Origin: Lentisalinibacter sp964602525
Lineage (GTDB): Bacteria > Pseudomonadota > Gammaproteobacteria > Steroidobacterales > Woeseiaceae
Reading direction: 5' to 3'
Assembly (NCBI GenBank): GCA_964602525.1
Contig: CAZRSA010000042.1
Coordinates: 1-20,195, forward strand
DNA: 20,195 nt
The position numbers and the translations under genes are program-made. Position 1 is the stretch's first letter. Each line of letters starts with the position of its first letter. The notes below the pieces were generated by a model, which saw only the letters and a list, made by a program, of their open reading frames with translations, did not search any database and was not told where the DNA came from. Shown one piece after another: positions 8,155 to 16,341 of the stretch.

Positions 8155-8242
8155 GGTCACTCCTCGCTGGACTGCTGTGCCGCGCGGCGGCAACCGGTAA
8201 GGATACTGCACTCCGGCGGCGAATCCGACCCGCGGGCGGCGG

Positions 8243-8279
8243 TATCATGGCCCGGTGGTGCCGGCCGAACCGTCGGCAC
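8243..8279 (+). promoter_or_regulatory. Weak -10 element and leader hairpin upstream of the M23 peptidase
   Basis: TATCAT at 8243-8248 is a plausible -10 element, but no good -35 is present. Downstream, GTGCCGGC (8258-8265) can pair with GTCGGCAC (8272-8279) using one G-T pair and a 6-nt loop, forming a hairpin in the 5' leader just before the GGAGG at 8284-8288. Its function is unknown and chance pairing is possible. Confidence 0.25.
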
Positions 8280-8300
8280 GAATGGAGGTCGAAGTCTCCG

Positions 8301-9116
8301 ATGAAGCCCCTCGCCGCCGCATTGCTGTTGCTCGCCGCCGCGACCGCCGGCGCCGGCGACTGCGACGGTGAGTGGATCTGCGTGCAGGTGCGGGAATCGC
8401 CGGCGGGCGTGGTGCTCTCCGGGCGAAATCTCAGCGACTTCCCGCTGACCCTCACGGTAAGGGTGCGCGGCGAGGGCCTGGCACCCGCTGCCCGCACGGT
8501 AACCCGGACGCTGCACGGCGGCGACCTGACCGAGTTGCTGCGCCTGCCTGCCGAGGGCGGTTCGCGTTACCGCTACAGCTACTGGTACGACTGGACGGTG
8601 GGCGACCGGAACGCACGCCACGACGACAGCTACCTGTATCGGCTGCCCTGGGCCAGTGGCGAGAGCTACGCCGTGCTGCAGGGCTATGGCTCGAGTTTCA
8701 GCCACACGGGCCTGGAGCACTATGCGGTGGATTTCGACATGCCGGAAGGCACGCCGGTGCACGCCGCCCGGGGCGGCGTCGTGGCGCGGGTGGAAGACGC
8801 CCACGACATCGGCTGCTGGGAGGATGGCTGCGGGCGGTACGCCAACTACATCGTGGTCCTGCACGACGACGGGACCACGGGCGAGTACTACCACCTGCAG
8901 CGCGACGGCGTGCTGGTGGAGACCGGCGAACGGGTGGCCGCGGGCGAGCTCATCGGGCTGTCGGGCAACACGGGGCACACGACCATGCCGCACCTGCATT
9001 TCGCGGTCTACCGGGCGGACGAATGGGGCCGCACCCAGTCGCTGCCGGTGCGTTTCGCCCACCGGGACGGCGTCACGGAGCAGCCCCGGGGCGGCCAGCG
9101 GCTGGTGGCACGCTGA
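8301..9116 (+). CDS. Exported M23-family zinc metallopeptidase
   Basis: A 271-residue periplasmic or secreted peptidase of the LytM/lysostaphin type; such enzymes usually cut peptide cross-links in peptidoglycan. A signal peptide covers about 1-18 (LAAALLLLAAATAGA). Residues about 20-115 form an N-terminal beta-rich region. The M23 domain at about 120-240 has the complete set: His140 and Asp144 in EHYAVDFDMPEGTPVHAA, His198 in EYYHLQ, and His231 and His233 in MPHLHF. With all catalytic residues kept, it should be an active enzyme and not an EnvC/NlpD-type activator. The start at 8301 was chosen because the signal peptide begins there; GGAGG lies 12 nt upstream, rather far. The M48 gene follows 51 nt later on the same strand. 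Confidence 0.88.
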   Translation: MKPLAAALLLLAAATAGAGDCDGEWICVQVRESPAGVVLSGRNLSDFPLTLTVRVRGEGLAPAARTVTRTLHGGDLTELLRLPAEGGSRYRYSYWYDWTVGDRNARHDDSYLYRLPWASGESYAVLQGYGSSFSHTGLEHYAVDFDMPEGTPVHAARGGVVARVEDAHDIGCWEDGCGRYANYIVVLHDDGTTGEYYHLQRDGVLVETGERVAAGELIGLSGNTGHTTMPHLHFAVYRADEWGRTQSLPVRFAHRDGVTEQPRGGQRLVAR

Positions 9117-9167
9117 GGAGGCGCCGGTGACCGGCACACGGCCCGAGAGTTCGGTTATCCTGCCGCC

Positions 9168-10760
9168 ATGAGACCCGCCGCCGCCACCGCCCGTCTCGCC
9201 CGTTGCCGGACGGCGCGTGCCGGCCGCCGCGCAGCGCGCCTGTCCCTGATACTGCTCGCGGTGCTGGCGACCGGCTGTGCGGTCAACCCGGTCACGGGCG
9301 AGCGCGAGGTCCGGCTCGTCTCCGAGGCCCAGGAAGTCGCCCTCGGCGAGCAGAATTATCTGCCCATGCGCCAGTCCCAGGGCGGCGACTACGTGCTGGA
9401 CCCGGCGCTGGAGGACTACGTCCAGCAGGTCGGCCAGCGGCTCGCCGCGGTCAGCGACCGGCCGCTGCCCTACGAGTTCCACGTGCTGAACAACTCGGTG
9501 CCGAACGCCTGGGCGCTGCCGGGCGGCAAGATCGCCATCAACAGGGGCCTGCTGACCGAACTCGAATCCGAGGCCGAACTGGCCGCCGTGCTGGGCCACG
9601 AGATCGTCCATGCCGCGGCGGGCCATTCCGCGGACGCGATGGAGCGGGCCATGGTGCTGCAGGGCGCCGTGCTGGCGACAGCGGTGGCCACCAGCGACAG
9701 CGACTACGGGCGCCTGGCCACCGCTTCGGCGTCGATCGCCTCCCAGCTGATCAGCCAGCGCTACAGCCGCGGCGCCGAACTGGAGTCCGATCTTTACGGC
9801 ATGCGCTACATGTCCCGCGCCGGCTACGACCCCCGGGGCGCCGTGGACCTGCAGGAGACCTTCGTGCGGCTCAGTGAGCAGCGCCGCAGCGACTGGCTGA
9901 GCGGCCTGTTCGCGAGCCACCCGCCGTCGACGGCGCGCGTGGAGGCGAACCGGGAGACGGCCGCCAGCCTGCCACCCGGCGGCGAGACCGGCGCGGAGCG
10001 CTACCGGGAGATGCTGACCACCACGCGCAACGCGCTGCCCGCCTACGAGGCCTACGACGCCGGTCGCAAGGCACTGGCCGAGGACAGGCGGGACGTCGCC
10101 CTCGCGCGCGCCGAAGAGGCGATCCGCATCGAGCCCCGGGAGGCCAATTTCTATGCGCTGCGCGGCGACGTCTACCTGCTGAACGAGGACTACGGCCGCG
10201 CCCGCAGCGAGTACACCCTCGCACTGGAGCGCAACGACGGGTTCTTCTACTACTACCTGAAGCGCGGCCTGGCCGCCGAGCGCCTCGGCGACGACGCCGA
10301 GGCCCGCCGCGACCTGGCCGCCAGCCTCGAGCTGCTGCCCACCGCGCCGGCCTATCTGGCCCTCGGCAACATCGAGCGGCGCGCCGGCAACCGGGCCCGG
10401 GCGGTGGAGTACTACCAGAAAGCCAGCGGCGAGCGCGGCCAGGTCGGGCAGCGCGCCCAGGCGTCGCTGATGCGCCTCGACCTGGGCCAGAACCCGGAGG
10501 CCTATCTGCGCAGCCGGAGTGCGCTCGGCGAGCGCGGCCGCCTGCTCGTGCAGGTGGATAACCCCACCCGCATCGGCGTCCGGGACGTGGTCATCGCCAT
10601 CCGTTACCTGACCGGCTCGGGTACTGTCGCCGAGACCCGTCGACGGGTCTCCGGCGTGCTGGAGGCGGGCCGGAGCGTGCGGCTGGACACCGGCCTCGGG
10701 CCGTTCACTTCGCCGGATCAGTACCAGGTGCGCATCATCGATGCCGGCATCGCCGAATAA
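9168..10760 (+). CDS. M48-family metalloprotease lipoprotein with TPR repeats (BepA-like)
   Basis: A 530-residue envelope protease. The N-terminus has a basic stretch, a hydrophobic core (LSLILLAVLATGC) and a lipobox ending at Cys37, so it is probably a lipoprotein. The zinc site is HEIVH (His144, Glu145, His148) with the third ligand likely Glu206 in ELESDLYG. Residues about 290-420 read as tetratricopeptide repeats (ALRGDVYLLNEDYGRARSEY, AYLALGNIERRAGNRARAVE). The C-terminal 90 residues form a further beta-rich part. This layout matches BepA/YfgC-type proteases, which assist or degrade outer-membrane proteins such as LptD, but BepA is about 490 residues and is not a lipoprotein, so orthology is not assured. 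It probably shares a transcript with the M23 gene upstream. No clear ribosome site precedes the ATG. Confidence 0.87.
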   Translation: MRPAAATARLARCRTARAGRRAARLSLILLAVLATGCAVNPVTGEREVRLVSEAQEVALGEQNYLPMRQSQGGDYVLDPALEDYVQQVGQRLAAVSDRPLPYEFHVLNNSVPNAWALPGGKIAINRGLLTELESEAELAAVLGHEIVHAAAGHSADAMERAMVLQGAVLATAVATSDSDYGRLATASASIASQLISQRYSRGAELESDLYGMRYMSRAGYDPRGAVDLQETFVRLSEQRRSDWLSGLFASHPPSTARVEANRETAASLPPGGETGAERYREMLTTTRNALPAYEAYDAGRKALAEDRRDVALARAEEAIRIEPREANFYALRGDVYLLNEDYGRARSEYTLALERNDGFFYYYLKRGLAAERLGDDAEARRDLAASLELLPTAPAYLALGNIERRAGNRARAVEYYQKASGERGQVGQRAQASLMRLDLGQNPEAYLRSRSALGERGRLLVQVDNPTRIGVRDVVIAIRYLTGSGTVAETRRRVSGVLEAGRSVRLDTGLGPFTSPDQYQVRIIDAGIAE

Positions 10761-10787
10761 CCGTACAGCAACCGTCGGCGCCGGCCC

Positions 10788-10815
10788 TTGACCGGTACGG
10801 CACCGGCCACATATC
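10788..10815 (+). promoter_or_regulatory. Possible promoter of msrA
   Basis: TTGACC at 10788-10793 matches the -35 consensus at five of six positions. CATATC at 10810-10815, 16 bp further on, is only a weak -10. If real, the leader before the ATG at 10841 would be roughly 20 nt and contain the AGAGGAGAG ribosome site. Confidence 0.3.
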
Positions 10816-10840
10816 CACCGGCCGGCAAGAGGAGAGAATC

Positions 10841-11494
<654 letters not shown>

Positions 11495-11499
11495 GCCGG

Positions 11500-12906
11500 T
11501 CAGGACGCCCGGGCGGCCGCCCCCGCCAGACGCAGCGCCGCGGCCGCATCCAGCCGGCCGTGGCCGTGGGTGGAGCGGCGTCCGCCGTCGAGCGGCGACG
11601 CACTCTCCTCCAGCACCCGGCGCAGGCGCGCCGCCGTCAGTTGCGGATACCGCGACAACACCAGCGCGGCCGCTGCGGAGACGAACGGCGCGGCGGCGGA
11701 GGTGCCGCTGAAGGCATCGTAGACCAGGGTGGGTGAGAAGCCGCGCCGGCCCTGCAGGTCGGTGGTGAGGATCGAGACGCCGGGGGCCAGCAGGGCGAGA
11801 TTGTCGCCGTGGCTGCTGCCCCACCAGTGTTCCCCGTCCCGGGAACGCCGCGTCTTGCGCCGGTCCCAGGGATTCGAGGCCCCCACCGCCAGCACCCCGG
11901 GCAGCGCGGCCGGATAGTCCAGCGCCGACTGGCTGTTGCCGGCCGCCGCCACCAGCAGGCAGCCGCGGCCGCCGCGGCCCGACGCGGCGGCCCGCTCCAG
12001 CGCCCGGGTGATGGCGTCCGCCGGCGGTCCCCCGCCCCAGGAGAGGTTCACGATGTCCGCACGCGCCTCCCTCGCGCACCAGTCGATGGCCTCCGCCGTG
12101 TCAAAATCGTCGGACAGCCAGTAGCCGTGGCTGCCGCCCCGGGCGATGCGGGCGGCCACCAGCGAGATGCCCGGCGCCAGTCCGGTGGCCTGCGGTCCGT
12201 CGGCGCACAGGATGCCGGCCACCGCGGTGCCGTGGGCGTCGTCGTCGGCGGGCCGCCCGAAGCAGTCGTCGGCGACGAAGTCCCGCTCGGCGGCGGCCGC
12301 CGGACGGAGGTAGGTGTGGGCGAGATCAACGCCGTCGTCCAGAACCGCAACGCGGATGCCGCGCCGGCCCCGGGTGATGGCCCAGGCAGCCTCGGCGCCC
12401 ACGTCGGCCCCGGCGAGGCCCACCTCGCCGTAGTTCGCCAGCGCCCACTGACCGTCTGCCAGCGCGTGGCCCGCACCGGGGGAGACCGACGGCGGACGGA
12501 ACAGGCGCAGGAAGTTCGGGTGGGCCACGGCCACGTTGCCCCGGCGGTAGAGCCGCCGGGCGGCCTCGGCGGCATGGCGCAGGCGTCCGATGCCGGCGGC
12601 ATCGCAGACCGCCCGCAGCAGTATCCGGCCGGCGCGGCCCTCGCGGACCACCTCCAGCGACAACCGGCGGCAGGCCCGGTCCACTTCGGCGGCATCGCCG
12701 CCCTCCACGACCACGGTCTCGGTGGGCACCGCCAGCGGCGCGCCCGCGGCGGGCCGGGTGACATAGAGCGGGATATCCGGAAACCCGCCGAACAGACGCT
12801 GCGTCCGGGCCGCCGGCTCCTGCAGCGCCCCTCGCAGCGCTGCTCCGCCGGCCGCCACGCGGACGCCCAGCTCACGACGGTGGCTGTAGTAGGAAAGCCG
12901 GTGCAT
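11500..12906 (-). CDS. S8-family subtilisin-like serine protease, no signal peptide
   Basis: A 468-residue subtilase. The triad is Asp190 in VAVLDDGVDL, His225 in DDDAHGTAVAGI and Ser403 in FSGTSAAAPF, with oxyanion Asn324 in AAAGNSQSA, so it should be active. Residues about 45-140 look like a subtilase propeptide (PTETVVVEGG through NVAVAHPNFLRLF), which normally folds and inhibits the enzyme. No signal peptide or anchor is evident, so it is either intracellular or exported by a route not readable here. The start at 12906 was chosen because GGGGGATGGGGC lies just upstream; an in-frame ATG at 12936 sits inside a hairpin and has no ribosome site. The lipocalin gene lies 59 bp upstream on the same strand, so cotranscription is likely. 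Confidence 0.88.
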   Translation of the reverse strand: MHRLSYYSHRRELGVRVAAGGAALRGALQEPAARTQRLFGGFPDIPLYVTRPAAGAPLAVPTETVVVEGGDAAEVDRACRRLSLEVVREGRAGRILLRAVCDAAGIGRLRHAAEAARRLYRRGNVAVAHPNFLRLFRPPSVSPGAGHALADGQWALANYGEVGLAGADVGAEAAWAITRGRRGIRVAVLDDGVDLAHTYLRPAAAAERDFVADDCFGRPADDDAHGTAVAGILCADGPQATGLAPGISLVAARIARGGSHGYWLSDDFDTAEAIDWCAREARADIVNLSWGGGPPADAITRALERAAASGRGGRGCLLVAAAGNSQSALDYPAALPGVLAVGASNPWDRRKTRRSRDGEHWWGSSHGDNLALLAPGVSILTTDLQGRRGFSPTLVYDAFSGTSAAAPFVSAAAALVLSRYPQLTAARLRRVLEESASPLDGGRRSTHGHGRLDAAAALRLAGAAARAS

Positions 12907-12917
12907 GCCCCATCCCC

Positions 12918-12943
12918 CGCTAAGACGAACCGTCATCTTAGCG
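12918..12943 (-). promoter_or_regulatory. Perfect 8-bp inverted repeat just upstream of the S8 protease start
   Basis: CGCTAAGA (12918-12925) and TCTTAGCG (12936-12943) are exact inverted copies separated by 10 bases, and two further inner pairs are possible. The repeat lies between the lipocalin stop and the protease ribosome site. There is no T-tract, so a terminator is unlikely. An operator or an mRNA hairpin tuning translation or message stability is possible. Confidence 0.45.
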
Positions 12944-12965
12944 CGGCCGCGGGCGGGTGGACGGG

Positions 12966-13508
12966 TCAGTCGGCGGCGTTGGTCTCCGGCCAGCGCTGGG
13001 GGACTTCCCGCAGCTCGGACAGGTCGTAGCCCTCGTCCTCCAGGAAGGACAGGATGCGGCGGTATTTCGCTTCCGGTATCTCCGGCTCGCGGGCCATGAT
13101 CCAAACGTAGTCGCGCTTGTTGCGGCCGATGACCGTGGTGTCGTAGCCCTCGTCCAGCCATACCACCAGGAACTCCGCCTTGAACGGCCAGATGAACTGC
13201 ATGCCCCAGACCGCGTTGCTCGGGTCGTCGCGGACGAAACCGGTGGGCGTGTAGACCTTCACCGGACCATCGAAGCCGCCGTTACGGAACCGGAAGGTGG
13301 TCGCGATGGTGCCGTCGTCGTTCAGCTCGTAGGACTCGATGGCGTTGTATGCCTCGTCCTCGATGAACGTGGGGATGTGAGCGACCACGTACCAGTCGCC
13401 CATGAAACGGGGCAGATCCACCTCGTCCACCACGTGGATCGGGTCCTCGGGCGTGCTGGCGCATCCGGCGAGGGAGGCACAGAGCAGCGCGGCCAGTAGT
13501 TTCTTCAC
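12966..13508 (-). CDS. Lipocalin-family outer-membrane lipoprotein (Blc-like)
   Basis: A 180-residue lipoprotein with a signal sequence ending in the lipobox LAGC (Cys16). The mature part is one lipocalin barrel: the GxW motif is in FMGDWYVVAHIPTFIEDEAYN, followed by typical strands (ATTFRFRNGG, FLVVWLDEGYDTTVIG). DYVWIMAREPEIPEAKY is the conserved end of the bacterial Blc group. E. coli Blc binds lysophospholipids at the outer membrane and is linked to stress survival; a comparable lipid-binding role is the natural guess. Start: GTG at 13508, chosen because CTGGAG lies 8 nt upstream and the KKLLAALLC signal core follows at once. It precedes the S8 protease on the same strand and diverges from folE. 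Confidence 0.9.
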   Translation of the reverse strand: MKKLLAALLCASLAGCASTPEDPIHVVDEVDLPRFMGDWYVVAHIPTFIEDEAYNAIESYELNDDGTIATTFRFRNGGFDGPVKVYTPTGFVRDDPSNAVWGMQFIWPFKAEFLVVWLDEGYDTTVIGRNKRDYVWIMAREPEIPEAKYRRILSFLEDEGYDLSELREVPQRWPETNAAD

Positions 13509-13635
13509 GTTGGCTCCAGGTTCAGGTGCGTTGTGAATGTATTCGATCTGTCGAGCACGCCGGATGCGGCGCCGGATGCCGCCGGTGCGCCCGTTCCGGT
13601 AGTATGGCGCCCGCACTCAAAGGGAGAAGAGGACA

Positions 13636-14244
13636 TTGGCGACGAAAAAGACCGGCGCGAAGAAGAAGGCGAAACGCAGGCCTGGCCGCCGCCAGGCGGA
13701 GGAGGCCATACGCACGCTGCTGCTGTGGGCCGGCGAGGACCCGGATCGCGAAGGCCTCGTCGATACGCCTGCGCGGGTGGCGCGCGCCTACGAAGACTGG
13801 TTCTCCGGCTATCGGGTAGACCCGGTTCGCTTCCTGAAACGCACTTTCGAGGAGGTGGAGGGCTACGACGAGATGATCGTGCTGCGCGACATCACGTTCG
13901 AATCCCACTGCGAGCACCACATGGCACCCATCATCGGCCGGGCCCACGTGGGCTACCTGCCCACCAACAAGGTGGTGGGCATCAGCAAGCTCGCCCGGGT
14001 GGTCGAGGCATTCGCCCGGCGCTTCCAGGTGCAGGAGAAGATGACGGCCCAGATCGCCAACACCATCCAGGACGTGCTGAAGCCGAAGGGCGTCGGCGTG
14101 GTGATCGAGGCCGAACACCAGTGCATGACCACCCGCGGCATCCACAAGACGGGCGTCTCGATGGTCACGAGCCAGATGCTGGGGACCATCCGGGAAGACG
14201 CCCGCAGCCGCGCGGAATTCCTGCGCATGATCGGCCACGGCTGA
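13636..14244 (+). CDS. folE: GTP cyclohydrolase I (type IA)
   Basis: A 202-residue enzyme that converts GTP to 7,8-dihydroneopterin triphosphate, the first step of folate and pterin synthesis, and a decamer in known members. Zinc ligands Cys92 and His95 lie in ESHCEHHM and Cys163 in EHQCMTTRG; other family blocks are GRAHVGYLPTNKVVGISKLAR and RFQVQEKMTAQIA. The N-terminus is a very basic tail (KKTGAKKKAKRRPGRR). The start is TTG at 13636 with GAGAAGAGGA upstream; no ATG is available before the conserved region. It is followed 49 nt later by a Bcr/CflA transporter on the same strand, possibly one unit. Confidence 0.95.
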   Translation: MATKKTGAKKKAKRRPGRRQAEEAIRTLLLWAGEDPDREGLVDTPARVARAYEDWFSGYRVDPVRFLKRTFEEVEGYDEMIVLRDITFESHCEHHMAPIIGRAHVGYLPTNKVVGISKLARVVEAFARRFQVQEKMTAQIANTIQDVLKPKGVGVVIEAEHQCMTTRGIHKTGVSMVTSQMLGTIREDARSRAEFLRMIGHG

Positions 14245-14250
14245 CCGCCG

Positions 14251-14270
14251 GCCTGCCGCCGTCGGCAGGC
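14251..14270 (+). other. GC-rich hairpin between folE and the transporter gene
   Basis: GCCTGCCG (14251-14258) and CGGCAGGC (14263-14270) are exact inverted copies with a 4-nt loop, directly after the folE stop. There is no T-run, so it may act as an attenuating or mRNA-stabilising stem between two cotranscribed genes and not as a full terminator. Confidence 0.4.
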
Positions 14271-14293
14271 GGCGGCCCGACAACCCCGGGACA

Positions 14294-15502
14294 GTGAGCG
14301 ACATCGGCCCGCGCAAGCTGATCGTACTGCTGGCGGCGGCCACCGCCATGGGACCGTTCGCCATGCAGATCTGCCTGCCGGCGCTGCCGGCGGTGCAGGG
14401 GGATTTCGGCACCTCCCTGGCGCTGACCCAGCTGACCTTCAGCGCCTTCGTCTTCGCCATCGGCCCGGCGCAGCTGCTGTACGGCCCGCTGGCCGACCGC
14501 TGGGGCCGGCGGCCCGCACTGATCGCGGGGCTCGTACTCTGCTTCGCCGGCAGCATCGCCTGTTACCTGGCGCCGGACATCCACTGGCTGATCGGGGCAC
14601 GCATGGTCCAGGCCGTGGGCGGCGCCGCCGGCCTGGTCATCGCCCGCGCCATACTCAGTGATATCTATGGCACCGACGAGATGGCCGGCCGGCTGGCCAC
14701 CCTGGTGATGGTCATGGTGGTGGCACCGACGCTGGCACCGCTGGCGGGCGGCTACCTCACCGACTGGTTCGGCTGGCGCAGCCTGTTCCTGGTGGTGAGC
14801 GTGCTCGGGCTGTTGGTCACCCTCGCCGTGCTGCGCTGGCTGCCCGAGACGCTGCCCGAAGAGGACGAGGAGGCGGAGCGGGAGTCCCTGGCCCGGGGCG
14901 TCCGGCGGCTGGTCGGCAAACCGCTATTCCACGCCTACAGCTTCCAGGCCGTGCTGTCGGTAGGCATGTTCTACGTGTTCATCTCCACCGCCCCGTACCT
15001 GATGGAATCGGTGATGGGCCGGCCCGCGCAGGAGTACGGCTTCTGGTTTCTGCTGCTCGCGGGCGGCTACACGCTGGGCAACCTCACCTCCACGCGCTAC
15101 TCCAGCCGCCTCGGCGTCGACGGGATGATACTGCGCGGCAGCCTGATCGCAGCCGCCGGCACTCTTGCGATGGCCGGCCTCACCGGCGCCGGCTGGTGGG
15201 TGCCCATGGCGCTGTTCCTGCCCATGACCATCGTGACCTACTCGAGCGGGCTCGCCGCGCCGAACGCCCAGACCGGCGCCGTGCGGCAGTCGCCCCGCCG
15301 GGCCGGCACCGCCTCCAGCCTGCTGGGCTTCATGCAACAGACCGTCGGCGCACTCCTGGTGCAGTTCGTCTCCGTGCTGGACAACGACTCGCCGGTGACG
15401 CTGGCAGTCTTCCTGCTGGTGCTCGGCCTGCTCTCGGTGGCCTGCGCACTGGTCATCCGTGCGCTGTCGGCCCGCGCCGACGGGCACGTGCGCACCACCT
15501 GA
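14294..15502 (+). CDS. Bcr/CflA-family MFS drug-efflux transporter
   Basis: A 402-residue inner-membrane protein with about twelve hydrophobic segments. It is a major facilitator antiporter of the Bcr/CflA (DHA1) type, which export drugs such as bicyclomycin and chloramphenicol, or metabolites, using the proton gradient. Supporting blocks are MQICLPALPAV near residue 25, MFS motif A (GPLADRWGRRPAL), the helix-4 segment ARMVQAVGGAAGLVIARAI, and APTLAPLAGGYL (motif C-like). A charged loop (LPEEDEEAERESL) separates the two halves. The start is GTG at 14294; the ribosome site is a weak CCGGGAC stretch. The actual substrate is unknown. It ends 5 bp from the stop of the convergent SUFU-domain gene. 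Confidence 0.88.
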   Translation: MSDIGPRKLIVLLAAATAMGPFAMQICLPALPAVQGDFGTSLALTQLTFSAFVFAIGPAQLLYGPLADRWGRRPALIAGLVLCFAGSIACYLAPDIHWLIGARMVQAVGGAAGLVIARAILSDIYGTDEMAGRLATLVMVMVVAPTLAPLAGGYLTDWFGWRSLFLVVSVLGLLVTLAVLRWLPETLPEEDEEAERESLARGVRRLVGKPLFHAYSFQAVLSVGMFYVFISTAPYLMESVMGRPAQEYGFWFLLLAGGYTLGNLTSTRYSSRLGVDGMILRGSLIAAAGTLAMAGLTGAGWWVPMALFLPMTIVTYSSGLAAPNAQTGAVRQSPRRAGTASSLLGFMQQTVGALLVQFVSVLDNDSPVTLAVFLLVLGLLSVACALVIRALSARADGHVRTT

Positions 15503-15507
15503 GCAGA

Positions 15508-16122
15508 TCAGCCGGCTTTCAGTGCGTGGGCCTCCACGCTCGCCACGCTTTGGGGCGGCCGGCGCACGTCGCCGAGGTCGGGGCGGCTGTCGATGAACGC
15601 CTGGTAGCCGTGCTTGCGGATCAGTTCCACCTCGGAGTCGTGAACCGGGTAGAGCTGCAGCACGCGGATGCTGCGCTCCTCCACCTGCAGGCGTTCGCCG
15701 GCCAGGCCGAACAGCGAGGGGTTGTGCACGAGGAACGCACGCATCGGGCTGGAGCGGCTGATCTCGTCGCTGACCGAGACGGTATCGCCCACGTCGAAGA
15801 CGCTCCTGCCCCGGTACTTCTCGGCGATCACGCCGATGGCCCGCGCCCACGCTGCGTTGGAACTCTTCACCGAGATCATCAGCTCGGGGCGGTCCGCCTT
15901 CTCGTCGCCGGAGGCGGGCACTACGCTCGACATCCCCACGGTGAAGGCGGTCAGATGATCGGCGGCCGGATATTCCAGGTAACTGGCAACCAGCACCGGT
16001 GCCTCGTCACCGGAGGGGATGTAGGTCAGGTTCGCCCTGCTGCCGCAGCGCTCGTTGAGATAGTCGAGGAAGAGCTCCTCGGCACATTTCCAGAACTGGA
16101 GTCCCCGCTGAATGACAGGCAT
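15508..16122 (-). CDS. Suppressor-of-fused (SUFU) domain protein
   Basis: A 204-residue soluble protein that is almost entirely one SUFU domain. Visible family features are LVASYLEYPAADHLTAFTVG near 44-63, RPELMISVKSS at 78-88, and VLQLYPVHDSEVELIRKHG near 154-172. Eukaryotic SUFU restrains Gli transcription factors. Bacterial SUFU proteins are often immunity proteins against polymorphic toxins, while many others have no known role. No toxin-like gene is next to it here, so the immunity role is not supported by context. ATG at 16122 has an AAGGAG site with good spacing. It has its own 219-bp upstream region containing a near-consensus sigma-54 promoter, and it is convergent with the MFS gene. 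Confidence 0.85.
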   Translation of the reverse strand: MPVIQRGLQFWKCAEELFLDYLNERCGSRANLTYIPSGDEAPVLVASYLEYPAADHLTAFTVGMSSVVPASGDEKADRPELMISVKSSNAAWARAIGVIAEKYRGRSVFDVGDTVSVSDEISRSSPMRAFLVHNPSLFGLAGERLQVEERSIRVLQLYPVHDSEVELIRKHGYQAFIDSRPDLGDVRRPPQSVASVEAHALKAG

Positions 16123-16228
16123 GTCGCACGCTCCTTGTCGGTTGATGGCCGTCGCCCCCTGCGACCCGGCCACGGACGCCGGAATATGGCAGATGAATGT
16201 GTCAGGCTGATGGCTCTGACCATGGCGA

Positions 16229-16243
16229 TGCAATAACCGTGCC
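16229..16243 (-). promoter_or_regulatory. Predicted sigma-54 (RpoN) promoter of the SUFU-domain gene
   Basis: On the minus strand the sequence reads CGGCACGGTTATTGCAT. The -24 block GGCACG and the -12 block TTGCA match the sigma-54 consensus (TGGCACG, four bases, TTGCW), with GG and GC separated by the required 10 bp; the only departure is C for the leading T. Transcription would start near 16218, giving a leader of about 96 nt. An inverted repeat GTCAG/CTGAC (16201-16220) overlaps that start. An enhancer-binding activator would be needed; its site was not identified. Confidence 0.6.
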
Positions 16244-16341
16244 GCGTCCCGACCGGGGCCGGGTGGCATCCCGCAGGCCCGTTCTGCACCACACCGGCGC
16301 AGCACCGGGCCGCGGCTGCCCCGGGATGGGGCGCCTGCCGG

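Noticed and set aside
8157..9920. Long minus-strand reading of 587 codons opposite the M23 and M48 genes
   Set aside because: It is antisense to two genes with intact catalytic motifs and is rich in His, Arg, Ala and Gly of the kind produced by the opposite strand of GC-rich genes; no domain was recognised.
13555..13600. Short direct repeat of GCCGGATGC upstream of folE as a regulatory repeat
   Set aside because: Only two short GC-rich copies; chance is likely at this base composition.
15508..16122. SUFU protein as the immunity half of a toxin-immunity pair
   Set aside because: Neighbours are an MFS transporter and an M49-like peptidase; no toxin, Rhs or secretion-linked gene lies beside it.
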